Shown here: piece by piece, positions 34,953 to 44,150 of the stretch
Layout: each line of letters begins with the position of its first letter
Numbering within the stretch: the stretch's first letter is position 1
From: Arthrobacter sp. Soil736
Lineage (GTDB): Bacteria; Actinomycetota; Actinomycetes; Actinomycetales; Micrococcaceae
Direction: 5' to 3'
Assembly: GCF_001428005.1 (NCBI RefSeq)
Contig: NZ_LMSB01000073.1
Span: forward strand, 95,654-159,653
Length of the DNA stretch: 64,000 nucleotides
The notes under the pieces: model-generated
Seen by the model: only the letters and a program-made list of their open reading frames with translations
Databases searched by the model: none
What the model was told of the DNA's origin: nothing
Program-made: the position numbers and the translations under genes

Positions 34953-36632
34953 TCACGCCAAAGGAGGCTGCCACGCCTGCGCCCGTGACAACACAGCCTT
35001 CAACTCTCGGCCGCCGGCTTCCTCCAGCAGGGCGCTGTTACCCACCACAACCAGCAGGCTCCTCGCCCGGGACAAGCCGACATACAGCTGTTCTGCAGCG
35101 CGTTCCATGTCCTTGAATCCGTTCACACAAAGAACCACCACGGACCGTTCCAACCCCTTGAAACCCAAAACATGGCCATAGAACTCTGCTTCGCCTGCGT
35201 GGAACTCGCGCCAGTAGTCGTCAGTGGCGCCGCGTTCGAAGAAGTCCCGATGCACCGGATGGCGCTCCTTGGTGGTCAGGAGCGCAATCTGGTTGTTGGC
35301 CCAGCCTTCGGCGATGAGCGCGTCGACGCAGTCTCCGCTGACGTCGAGCGCTTCGTCGGTAGGGCAATCAACGAACCGGACAGGCAGGCCCGTGCTGCCG
35401 CGGGGAGTGAAATGTTCTCCAGCAAAGGGTTTGAACGTTTCGGCAATCTTGCGGGTGTTGCGGAGGTTCTCATCAATGTGGATGGGCACAAAGCTTGCGG
35501 TGGGCCCGTAGGTGAGGTCCGCCGTCGCGCCGCCCCACCTGCGGTAGACGTCCTGGCGGTCGTCCATGAAGGCGTACACCTCGCCGCCGTCGGGGTCCTT
35601 CGTGCAGGCGAGCAGCGCATCCCACCACAGCGGGGCGAAGTCCTGGGCTTCATCGACGACGACGGCATCCAGCCGCTCGTGCGGCTCCATGGTTGCTGCC
35701 AGTTCCTTCAGCAGGCGCGGCATCTCCACATCGAAGTACTCCTGCCCTGATCCGTCCGGAACCCCCAGCCCGCGCACGTATTCGTGGAACTCGCCCGTAA
35801 ACACGGGCCTGGCCTGGCGCCAAGTGGCAACACGGTCCTGCAGGTACTGCCCGAGGCCCTTGTTGTAGCAGAAGAGGCCGACGCGTTTGCCGTGCCTGCT
35901 GAGCAGGCGGGCCTTCTCCACTGCCAGCCAGGTCTTCCCGCTGCCCGCGCCGCCGGTGAAACGGATCCGGGGGAGTGACCTTGTTGCCTGCAGCAACACT
36001 GACTGACGCTCAGTGAGGTGGTCCTGCGCGTCTTCATCCTCTTGGGGATTGCCGGAGGTCCCGACGGCGGTGTCCAGGTTTCCGCTCAACTGACGGACGA
36101 TGCGTTCCAGGAAAGCCGGGGCCAGTGGGGAGGCCCCGCCTCCTTCGTTCTCTATCGCACGGCGCACGAGCTCGGCAGGGGAGTGGCTATCGCTCTGGTC
36201 AAGGATGAGCGAGCGGGGGCAGCCGGCCATGGCCCAGTCGTTGGGCACCTTGGTGTACGGCAGGCTGACCATGTAGACGCAGCGGCTACTCAGGCGGGAA
36301 CCGAGCTGGTTCTCGAGCCAGTTTTTTAGCGCGTGGAGTGAGCTTTGCGACTGAGCCACGGGGCTCTGTATCTTGCGCTTGTGGGTTCGGTCTGACTGGT
36401 ACCACTGTCCGTCGGCGACGGTGACCTGGCCACCTTTGACTTCGATGGCGGCCATGCCCACTCCGGGCCAGAGGACGAGCAGGTCGATTTCGTATTCTTT
36501 CCGGCCGTCGCGAATGTGCACGGAGTGAGCCAGGACAATGTCGTCGGGAAGGCTTTTCTTCAGGGCCCCCCAGACGGCCTTTTCCGCCAGCTGGCCCTCG
36601 CCGAATTCCGGTTCCTCCGGTATGCACCTCAT
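34953..36632 (-). CDS. NERD-domain UvrD-like helicase
   Basis: 559 aa. The N-terminal NERD domain (about 10-120) shows EYEIDLLVLWPGVGMAAIEV with the Asp and Glu of a PD-(D/E)XK-type fold and the lysine in EVKGG, so it may be a nuclease. The SF1 helicase follows: Walker A FTGGAGSGKTWLA near 222, motif II VVDEAQDFAPLWW near 324, and VGLSRARSLLVVVG at the end. G-rich sequence four bases ahead of the ATG at 36632 supports this start; a longer frame upstream lacks protein-like sequence. NERD-helicases are common in genomic islands and several defence loci. It may belong with the adjacent unknown genes. Confidence 0.85.
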   Translation of the reverse strand: MRCIPEEPEFGEGQLAEKAVWGALKKSLPDDIVLAHSVHIRDGRKEYEIDLLVLWPGVGMAAIEVKGGQVTVADGQWYQSDRTHKRKIQSPVAQSQSSLHALKNWLENQLGSRLSSRCVYMVSLPYTKVPNDWAMAGCPRSLILDQSDSHSPAELVRRAIENEGGGASPLAPAFLERIVRQLSGNLDTAVGTSGNPQEDEDAQDHLTERQSVLLQATRSLPRIRFTGGAGSGKTWLAVEKARLLSRHGKRVGLFCYNKGLGQYLQDRVATWRQARPVFTGEFHEYVRGLGVPDGSGQEYFDVEMPRLLKELAATMEPHERLDAVVVDEAQDFAPLWWDALLACTKDPDGGEVYAFMDDRQDVYRRWGGATADLTYGPTASFVPIHIDENLRNTRKIAETFKPFAGEHFTPRGSTGLPVRFVDCPTDEALDVSGDCVDALIAEGWANNQIALLTTKERHPVHRDFFERGATDDYWREFHAGEAEFYGHVLGFKGLERSVVVLCVNGFKDMERAAEQLYVGLSRARSLLVVVGNSALLEEAGGRELKAVLSRAQAWQPPLA

Positions 36633-36733
36633 TGTCGCCCCCCAAATCAGTGAACCGTTCGTCTGGTGCTTCGTTGATCCAAGGTTAGTCAGGGGGGCGA
36701 CTTCTTCGATCACGCGACACGAACGCTGTTCGC

Positions 36734-38512
36734 TTAGGCCTGTGTTTCGTCGTGAACGGCCACCCTGGACAATTCGATAACGCCGTCTGCACACTTCCAA
36801 TAATGGAGGCGTCGTGCAGCGGCGACGTTCTGTTCGATGGACAGTCTCCAACAGGCATCCTGGCCGCCGTTGCGGCTGACTGCCTCGGATCCTCCGGAGG
36901 CGTGCGTGCGAAGCTGATGGGCTTCACGTGCGCTGAGCTTTGCCGGGTCGTTGACGAGGAGGTCAACGATCGCCTTGAAGGCTTTCTTTTGCTTCTCTTG
37001 GGGCTGCTCGCGCAGGCTCCTGAGAAAGCCCTCTCCGATCCGGTACCGCCCCATGGTTAGCCGATCCTTTTCGGCAGCCGGGATCTGGACCGCCCAAGTG
37101 TAGTTGAGCAAGAAGTCGACGTTTTGCTCCGGATCCAAGAACGCATGTTGCGGAGTTACTTCCTCCTTGCGGACTCCACGCAACTTCTTTCTCAAATCCG
37201 AGAGCTGCTTATTGGTGGCGGCCAGGTCGCGGCGTAGGCGGTCGACCTCCTGCTGCCGACCGGAGAGCTCGGCTGCCTGCTGACGGCCAAGCATGACGTC
37301 CGCATCCAGCTCAGCTGCGTGCATCTGATACTGATGGTTGGCAGACCTCAGCCCGGTGAGCTCCAGTTCGAGTTGCTGCCGTCTGGCCCGTTCGGTGGAC
37401 AACGCGAGCTCCGCTGATTTCAGCGCGGTGGCCCCTGCGACTGGACTCTGGCTCTTTACTTCGTAAGCCGGCGGGATCAACTGGACGGGCGTCTCGTCGA
37501 CCTTCTGCACAAGGTCACGACCAGGAAGCAGCCATGCCCCACCGCCCGGAACGAGCTCCGGAGCGGCCAAGACGGGTTCGGAGTCGTCGACGTCGAGCAT
37601 CGATAGCCCTATTTGACCGCTTCTACGGTGGAACCTGACCGAGACAACTTCACCCACAGTCAGCAGGTCGGCCGCTGAATCCCGCTCATTAGACGAGATG
37701 CTGCTGAGGGCTACAGCGTGGGACTCTCCAGGTATCAACGACAAGTCTGCCGAGTCCGTCCCGACTGATTGGACAAGAGCCGACACCACACAGCCGTCAG
37801 GGTAGCTCTCACCAGGTAGAGGAGGGTCGAGGTTGGCTATCGAGAAGATCCGTTTCCCGGTATCGAAGGCACCCGAGATGGACATGCCCTCGCGCAGGAT
37901 CCAATGCAGCGGGACGCCAAGCCCGGTCGACTCCTCAGGGAGAAATGCCTGCAACCCACTGCTTAGTTCAACGACAGCCCTGGAACCGTCAGGGGCAATA
38001 CTCTTGACTAGTCCGTTCTCCCGGGGATTTCCTTTGCTGGCCGGACTCGCTGTCTTCCAGCCGCCGGCAAATGCGAAGTCCTCGGCATCCGTCACAATTT
38101 TCGCCGTGACAGGCTCAATGTCCGAGCGGCTGCGTACCAGCCGAAGGGGGCTGCTGTATGGATCTTCTGTCCATTTGAGCCCCGGTGGGTAAACCCTGGC
38201 GGCACTTCCAAAGATGTGGGTGTCTATAGGCAGCAGACCCTCGAGTTCGTAGGTGAACTGGCCATTTGTAATGACCACGACGTCAGCGACGCCCTTCAGT
38301 TCGAGGGCGATGCTGTCACTGTCCAGACGCGGCTGCTCGTCGTCGGACATCCGGGAGATAACCACAACCGGTCGCACACGGGAGGGGTCCAACAGCGTGG
38401 CAGCCAAATCCTGTGGCTGGGGATTCGCGCGGGGACTCGTGGAGGTGACGGCACTCGGCTTTTCTACGGCAGGAGAGGGCGCGGCCTGGCGATGGCGACG
38501 ACGCTTCGGCAC
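36734..38512 (-). CDS. Unknown protein: alpha/beta N-domain, two S1-like repeats, coiled coil, C-terminal domain
   Basis: 592 aa. After a basic, Pro-rich start, residues 45-140 form an alpha/beta domain (RPVVVISRMSDDEQPRLDSD; DVVVITNGQFTYELEG; VYPPGLKWTEDPYSSPLRLV). Two S1-like OB-fold repeats follow (ENGLVKSIAPDGSRAVVELS; YPDGCVVSALVQSVG with VGEVVSVRFHRRSGQIGLSM). A long coiled coil (about 360-440) leads to a C-terminal domain whose last strands (RRLHYWKCADGVIELSRVAV) resemble RelE/ParE-type folds. No family is named with confidence. S1 repeats suggest RNA or single-stranded nucleic acid binding. Confidence 0.6.
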   Translation of the reverse strand: MPKRRRHRQAAPSPAVEKPSAVTSTSPRANPQPQDLAATLLDPSRVRPVVVISRMSDDEQPRLDSDSIALELKGVADVVVITNGQFTYELEGLLPIDTHIFGSAARVYPPGLKWTEDPYSSPLRLVRSRSDIEPVTAKIVTDAEDFAFAGGWKTASPASKGNPRENGLVKSIAPDGSRAVVELSSGLQAFLPEESTGLGVPLHWILREGMSISGAFDTGKRIFSIANLDPPLPGESYPDGCVVSALVQSVGTDSADLSLIPGESHAVALSSISSNERDSAADLLTVGEVVSVRFHRRSGQIGLSMLDVDDSEPVLAAPELVPGGGAWLLPGRDLVQKVDETPVQLIPPAYEVKSQSPVAGATALKSAELALSTERARRQQLELELTGLRSANHQYQMHAAELDADVMLGRQQAAELSGRQQEVDRLRRDLAATNKQLSDLRKKLRGVRKEEVTPQHAFLDPEQNVDFLLNYTWAVQIPAAEKDRLTMGRYRIGEGFLRSLREQPQEKQKKAFKAIVDLLVNDPAKLSAREAHQLRTHASGGSEAVSRNGGQDACWRLSIEQNVAAARRLHYWKCADGVIELSRVAVHDETQA

Positions 38513-38672
38513 GCTCGCTCCTCTCTTCCTCCCGGTCTATTCCAGCTGGATTCAGAGTAGACCCGGCCTGCGACATTAAGGAGCGGCTTGATTGGCGGAT
38601 GCGAAGATACTGAACCGAACGCCGTCAGTTGCACCACCGGCTGCTAATCCATGCCGTGATTCCCGTCCCGGG

Positions 38673-40190
38673 TCAACTCGCATTCCGCAGTGTCTGGACC
38701 ACTCCACTAAGAGCATCGCCAAGCGTGACGCCGCCGTCCGGACCGGGTCCGTCCGGAAATTCGCCGGCGTGCCATCGGAGCTTCGTTGGGTCGTCGCAGA
38801 ACCGGCCATCTCGCAGACCTTCCAGTATCTGGTGCCCGGCCTCGATGGGTGGGACGCCCTCCTTATGCCAGTTCGGAACATCACTGTCCGGCGCTGACCA
38901 GCCATCGCGGATGAGGTCCTCGGTCCTGATGGGCCACTGGTCCGCGGGCAAATACTCCTCAGACACGATTTCGCACCAAACACCGTCGGCGCTCGGGCTG
39001 GCCTGGGCGTAGGGTTGCATCCGTCCTTCGGCGTTGTCACCGTACTGGATGCTGAGGAATGAGTTCCACGGCATGTTCGCAAGAACTTCGCTGACGAGTT
39101 CGCCCGCTCGTGCCCAGCCCTCTTCCAAGCTGTTCTCGGCTTTGTACATGTCTACGATCCCGTCGAACTCATCCTCGACTTCCGGAGGCATTGCCGCACC
39201 GATCACAGACTCCCAGGTTCCGAAGTGCCTTCGTATTGCGACTACCGATGGACGATCGCGCCTTGCCGCGGTTTCAGCGATAAGCCAGCTGTCGTAACTG
39301 GCCACATCCTTCGGAGAGCCAAAATGCCCATCGTTCCTGAATGAGCTCTGGAATGATTTGGCGGCTTCAAGGTAGTCAGCCGGGCTGAACCTGTCTGCTG
39401 ACCGCGGGAGTTTAAGCCCGGCCACACCCAACGCAAGGTCCCAGAATCCTTGGCCCAAGCGGCGGCGGACGTCCTTTGCCGGGAGCGGCCAGAGACCGGA
39501 AGCGTCCGCCGACTCGCCCAGTCTCAGCGAGATGAGCTCTGCCATGTCGACGTAGTCCGAGTACGAAATACCCCGGACATGCCCGGCGCGGATGGCTTGT
39601 GCCGTCGTTTCGATCATCGCCAGGATCTCGGCAATCTGACCGTGATGCAGACCGGGCTGAAGAAGGCCTCGGAGCTCAGAGATCTCGGAGACAGGCATAG
39701 CCGCCAGGGCAAATTTGTAGTCAGGTTCCACACCCCGGAGGTGTCCAGTGACATAGAGCAGACTGAACTTGTCCGTCAGCGGGCCCGGGCCGGCTCTATC
39801 CAGCGTTGGTGTGTCGGCGAAGAGCCTTTCCGGATCTCGCAGCAGCTCCACCGCGATGTCAATGTCGACCGATGTGCCGAGCGCCGCCAGAATCTTAGGG
39901 ATGTTTGAGCGCGCCTTTCCGGAATCCTGCAACTGCCCAACAAGCAGCTTCTCCTTTTGCAGGACCTCGGCAGTCGAGAAACAGCGCCGTCTCAATGACC
40001 TTGACCGTTCCATCTCGCCGCGATCGGCGATCCGGGAGCTTAGGAGCCTCAACGTCTGGTAGCTGCCTAGGTTGGCGGCTGCCGCGATTGACCGCAGGGA
40101 ATCGCCCGCCAGGTAGGCCCTGACGACATCTCCTGTCGGATCGGTTGGGGAAACCATGGGGGAACCACTCAAAGGCGCCAACTCCTCCAC
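38673..40190 (-). CDS. Unknown protein with N-terminal HTH and TY-Chap-like C-terminal domain
   Basis: 505 aa. Residues about 23-50 (AYLAGDSLRSIAAAANLGSY) look like a helix-turn-helix. Around residue 320, PSVVAIRRHFGTWESVIGAA resembles the short DNA-binding repeats that accompany homing endonucleases. The C-terminal 130 residues (PYAQASPSADGVWCEIVSEE; YLPADQWPIRTEDLIRDGW; PNWHKEG) match the pattern of the TY-Chap domain found in actinobacterial type III secretion chaperone-like proteins and phage-associated genes. Function unknown; it lies between helicase genes on the same strand. Confidence 0.6.
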   Translation of the reverse strand: MEELAPLSGSPMVSPTDPTGDVVRAYLAGDSLRSIAAAANLGSYQTLRLLSSRIADRGEMERSRSLRRRCFSTAEVLQKEKLLVGQLQDSGKARSNIPKILAALGTSVDIDIAVELLRDPERLFADTPTLDRAGPGPLTDKFSLLYVTGHLRGVEPDYKFALAAMPVSEISELRGLLQPGLHHGQIAEILAMIETTAQAIRAGHVRGISYSDYVDMAELISLRLGESADASGLWPLPAKDVRRRLGQGFWDLALGVAGLKLPRSADRFSPADYLEAAKSFQSSFRNDGHFGSPKDVASYDSWLIAETAARRDRPSVVAIRRHFGTWESVIGAAMPPEVEDEFDGIVDMYKAENSLEEGWARAGELVSEVLANMPWNSFLSIQYGDNAEGRMQPYAQASPSADGVWCEIVSEEYLPADQWPIRTEDLIRDGWSAPDSDVPNWHKEGVPPIEAGHQILEGLRDGRFCDDPTKLRWHAGEFPDGPGPDGGVTLGDALSGVVQTLRNAS

Positions 40191-40331
40191 GCCCGCCCCG
40201 CCCCTGCACGCTTTACCAAGAATGTTGTCATGGTCATATTCCTACCAGCCGTGTGCGACATTATTCGGCACCCGAGACCGTGGATCCGCCTCCTGCCAAT
40301 TCAATGGCACCCCCGGCGTCGTAGGCGTGCT

Positions 40332-43300
40332 TCAGCCATCGAACAAACCTCGCACGTCCTCCGCTGACAGTGCCGAGGAAAACATCGCGTCGTCGTCCAG
40401 TACGGCGGTAAACAGCTTGGCCTTCTTCTCCTTGAGCGCCATGACTTTCTCCTCGATGGTGTCCCGGGCCACCAGCCGGTAGACCATGACATTTCGCGTC
40501 TGGCCGATCCTATGGGTGCGGTCAACGGCTTGCGCCTCTGAAGCGGGATTCCACCACGGGTCCAACAGGAATACGTAGTCCGCCTCAGTCAGGTTCAGTC
40601 CGAATCCGCCGGCTTTGAGGCTGATGAGGAACACCGGTGTGCTTCCGGACTTGAACCGCTCGATCACCTCGCTGCGCCGGCGGGTCTTGCCGTCCAGATA
40701 GCCGTATTGGATGCCTTCCGCGTCGAGCCGTGCCGCGGCCTTGCCCAGGAATCCTGTGAACTGGCTGAAGATCAGGGCGCGGTGTCCCTCGGCCACGATG
40801 TCGCCGAGTTGCTCCAACAGGGCATCGAGCTTGCTGGACGGGACGGACCCGTATTTCCCGTCCACCAGAGACGCGTCCAGGCTGAGCCTCCGCAACGTCG
40901 TGAGGGACTTGAAGATCGCGAAGCGGTTCTTGTCCATGTCCTCAAGCAGCCCCAAAACCTTCTGCCGTTCGCGCTGCAAATGCCGCTGGTAAATGGTGCG
41001 GTGCCGCGGAGCCAGATCCAACTCCACCACCTGTTCCTGTTTGGCGGGCAGATCCTTGGCGACAAGGTCCTTGGTGCGCCGCATCATCAGAGGCCGGATC
41101 CGCCGTCGTAATTGCGCCAGTTTCTCCGCGTCCCCGTCTTTCTCCACCGGCTTCTGGTAAAAGTCAGCGAAATTCTTCGACGACGGGAACAAGCCGGGAG
41201 CGGTGATCGCGAACATGGACCACAACTCCATCAGGTTGTTCTCCATGGGCGTGCCCGTGATAGCGAGCTTGAACGGGGCCGGGAAGCGGCGGGCATTCTG
41301 GCTGGCCTTGGTGGCCGGATTCTTCACAAACTGTGCCTCGTCCAGCACCAGCCCGGCCCATTGCTGTGCGGCGTAGGCCTCATAGTCGAGCCGGAAGAGC
41401 GTATAGGAAACAACCACGACGTCGGAACCGGCAGTGAGTGCCGCCAGATCCGTTCCGCTGCGCTGCAGCGTGTCCGTGGCGGCGGTGACGCGCAACCCGG
41501 GGGCGAACCGTCCGATTTCCGCGGCCCAGTTGGGCACCACGGATGTAGGGGCGACCACCAGGAAGGGGAGGCGCGCGGTTTCGTCCCGGCATGCAGCGCC
41601 GATGCCGTTCTTGGCGTGGCAGATCAGAGCGATGGCTTGTAGGGTTTTGCCTAGGCCCATGTCGTCCGCAAGCACGCCGCCCAGGCCCTGCTCCCACAGG
41701 AAGGCCAGCCAGTTGAAACCATCCTGCTGATAGGGTCGCAGCGTTGCGTTGAGGCCCGCCGGCAGCGGAACGTCCAGAATCTCCGAGAACCGCAGCAGCC
41801 CTCCGACGCTCCGCCGCCAGGAATCGGCTTGTTCGGCGGTGGCAGCCAGTTCCTCGAGCTCGTCCCAGAGCCCGGCCTGGTACCGGCTGATCCGCAAGGG
41901 CCCTTCGTGGTCCTGCAGGGCCCTGGCTTCCTCGATCAGTCGGCGCAACTGGAGGAACTCGGGCTGGTCGAGCCGGAAGTAGTTGCCGTTGGCCAGCATC
42001 AGGTGTTCTTGGCCGGCAGCCAGGGCGCGGAAGAGTTGGTCGAAGGGGACCTCTTCCCCGCTCAGGGTGACGGTGACGCCCAAATCGAACCAGTCGCCGT
42101 CGTCCGTTCCCTTGGTGCTGACGGCGATGAGCGGACTGTCCGTCAGCTCGCTGTAGTCCGGCACCGGGCCCGTGGTGACTACCCGTAGGTGCTCGAGCTG
42201 TTCCAGCACGGGCAGTGCATCGGTAGTGAACCGGGCGGCGGCGACGTTTCTGAGCACCGCCGGCTCGGTGCTGCCTGGGTGGCCGGACGATTTGTCCGGG
42301 AACTGCTCCTGCCAGGCAGCCGGAAACGGTGCCAAAATTCCGGCCACCCGGGCCAGGAGCTGTGCTTCCGACGTGTGGTCGCGGTAGCCGGTGCCGGCGT
42401 CGGGCAGTGGCTGGCGGGTGACGGTGCCGGCGGTAGCGTACTCCCAGTGCCATTGAAGCTGCAGCGTACCGGGATCCTGCGGCGCTCCTGCCGCGAGGCG
42501 GCGCTGAGTCCGGCTGGATGGCGCCCGGTCTGCGGTGGCGTCACTCGGGACATGGGCGGCTGTCAGCACCAGCTCCGGCGGCAGGATCTGCGGCAGCTCC
42601 ACCGAGGCGTCGCTGCAGATGACATCTGCTGCGTGGGCCAGCTGCGGGAAGATGGCAGCCAGGAAGGAATCGCGGGCCGCCGCCGGAACCAGCAGTTCCG
42701 TGCGGTGGCGGATCAGCGGACGGATGGCGTCAGGAACGGGCGCTGTGCTCGGGGCCAGATGGAGATCGAGGGCTGCCGTGGATGTGCCCGGCCCTGTGGC
42801 GGCGTCCCACCAAAACAGTCCGTGGCCAGGCTGGCCGATCACGCCCATCGCGGTGTGATCCGCGGCAGTGCCGCCGACGTGGGGTGCCAGCCGCAGCCCG
42901 CCGTCGTGAGCGCGGATGTCCAGTGAAATGCTGACAGGCTCATGAACCACGACGGCGTCACCGGACTTTGCGGCCACCAGCGCCACACCGATTTCGCTTG
43001 CTTGGCCGAGGAGCTGCCAGAGCAGCGGGCTGTCGAAGCGATCCAGAGGCACGTGCGTGGACGTCATCTGCGTGTCCTCGGCGGCGTAGAGTGCGGCAAA
43101 GGTGCGCATCCAACGGATCTGCTCGGGACTGAATTCGTTGAGTTGGTAGCCATAGTACGAACGCTGGAAGGTGTCCCAGCGCAATTGGCCCATGACCCAC
43201 TTGCCCCTGGAGTTCTCTTTCACCGGCCTGGCGGTCAGGCTGAGCAGCGGGGCGGAAGCGTTCTGCCAAGGGTCGCTGCGTCCGCGCTGGTACCAGGCGG

Positions 43301-43901
43301 GCTGGCTGGAAGTGGACTCGGTCAGTTCCAGCTGCACACCGAGCCTCAGCGTTGGCTGACTTGCGGCGCGGCCGGAGCCGCCGGCGAAACCCGAGTCCCG
43401 TGAGGCGGCGTCCGGGTGAAGAAGGGCATGGATCTGCTCCTGCCAGGGAGCGGGAGGTACCTTCTTCTGAACAGCTTTCTGAACAGGGGGCGCGGGCTGC
43501 TTTTTTGGCGCGGGTTGCTTCGGCGCTGCCGGCTGCCCCGGAGCGCGAGCGCTGGCAGGGGCCGGCGGAATGTCAAGGAGCGCCAGCTGCTCCACTACAG
43601 GCCCGCTGCCGATTTCCAGAAGCAAAGCGGCCACATGCTTGCAGTTGAAGCGCATGGGGCAGGAGCAATCGCCCCACTCAAGACGCAAACCGCTGATGCC
43701 GTCCTTGAACGAGACTTTGGTCCGGTATGGGGCGCTCCGGTTGCCCTGGACCTTGCCTTTCAATTCCAAGTTCTCGGGATTCCACTCGACGCCTGAGACG
43801 GCGCCCCTGCGCGCGTACGTGCGGCCGCGGCCCAAAGAGGTGGTGCCCACAAGAGAGGTGATGACCGGGTCGGCGAGTTGGGGTGGGTGCGTGAAAGTCA
43901 C
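40332..43901 (-). CDS. SNF2/Swi2-family ATPase with SWIM zinc finger
   Basis: 1189 aa. SWIM zinc finger near residues 75-87 (CSCPMRFNCKH: CxCx(n)CxH) binds nucleic acid or protein. A roughly 600-residue region (SNF2_assoc-like) precedes the ATPase core: Walker A DDMGLGKTLQAIAL near 742, motif II VLDEAQF near 853 (DEAQ), TGTPMENNLMELWS, and motif VI QAVDRTHRIGQTR. These enzymes translocate on duplex DNA and remodel bound proteins such as RNA polymerase. Many actinobacterial genomes carry one outside islands, so this gene may be a host component rather than a defence gene. The preceding 43902-44150 shows no gene. Confidence 0.92.
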   Translation of the reverse strand: MTFTHPPQLADPVITSLVGTTSLGRGRTYARRGAVSGVEWNPENLELKGKVQGNRSAPYRTKVSFKDGISGLRLEWGDCSCPMRFNCKHVAALLLEIGSGPVVEQLALLDIPPAPASARAPGQPAAPKQPAPKKQPAPPVQKAVQKKVPPAPWQEQIHALLHPDAASRDSGFAGGSGRAASQPTLRLGVQLELTESTSSQPAWYQRGRSDPWQNASAPLLSLTARPVKENSRGKWVMGQLRWDTFQRSYYGYQLNEFSPEQIRWMRTFAALYAAEDTQMTSTHVPLDRFDSPLLWQLLGQASEIGVALVAAKSGDAVVVHEPVSISLDIRAHDGGLRLAPHVGGTAADHTAMGVIGQPGHGLFWWDAATGPGTSTAALDLHLAPSTAPVPDAIRPLIRHRTELLVPAAARDSFLAAIFPQLAHAADVICSDASVELPQILPPELVLTAAHVPSDATADRAPSSRTQRRLAAGAPQDPGTLQLQWHWEYATAGTVTRQPLPDAGTGYRDHTSEAQLLARVAGILAPFPAAWQEQFPDKSSGHPGSTEPAVLRNVAAARFTTDALPVLEQLEHLRVVTTGPVPDYSELTDSPLIAVSTKGTDDGDWFDLGVTVTLSGEEVPFDQLFRALAAGQEHLMLANGNYFRLDQPEFLQLRRLIEEARALQDHEGPLRISRYQAGLWDELEELAATAEQADSWRRSVGGLLRFSEILDVPLPAGLNATLRPYQQDGFNWLAFLWEQGLGGVLADDMGLGKTLQAIALICHAKNGIGAACRDETARLPFLVVAPTSVVPNWAAEIGRFAPGLRVTAATDTLQRSGTDLAALTAGSDVVVVSYTLFRLDYEAYAAQQWAGLVLDEAQFVKNPATKASQNARRFPAPFKLAITGTPMENNLMELWSMFAITAPGLFPSSKNFADFYQKPVEKDGDAEKLAQLRRRIRPLMMRRTKDLVAKDLPAKQEQVVELDLAPRHRTIYQRHLQRERQKVLGLLEDMDKNRFAIFKSLTTLRRLSLDASLVDGKYGSVPSSKLDALLEQLGDIVAEGHRALIFSQFTGFLGKAAARLDAEGIQYGYLDGKTRRRSEVIERFKSGSTPVFLISLKAGGFGLNLTEADYVFLLDPWWNPASEAQAVDRTHRIGQTRNVMVYRLVARDTIEEKVMALKEKKAKLFTAVLDDDAMFSSALSAEDVRGLFDG

Positions 43902-44150
43902 GGCTTAACGGTACCGGGTTGGCGGGCGGCAGGCCGTAGAGGATCATCTGCCAACCGCCGGAGCGCTGGCGAATCGTGACATGGTGCAGATGTTGAACAC
44001 TTCGTCGTAGCAATCCAATGTTCATGATCTTCACCATTTGGTCCGGTCGCGGAGTATGGTGCCGGTGCTGCCCTTATAGGCAGGCCAAGCCCCTCCGGGA
44101 GATCGCGGGCCAGGACACGGACGAAAAGAACTCCCAGTCGGGGACCGGCC

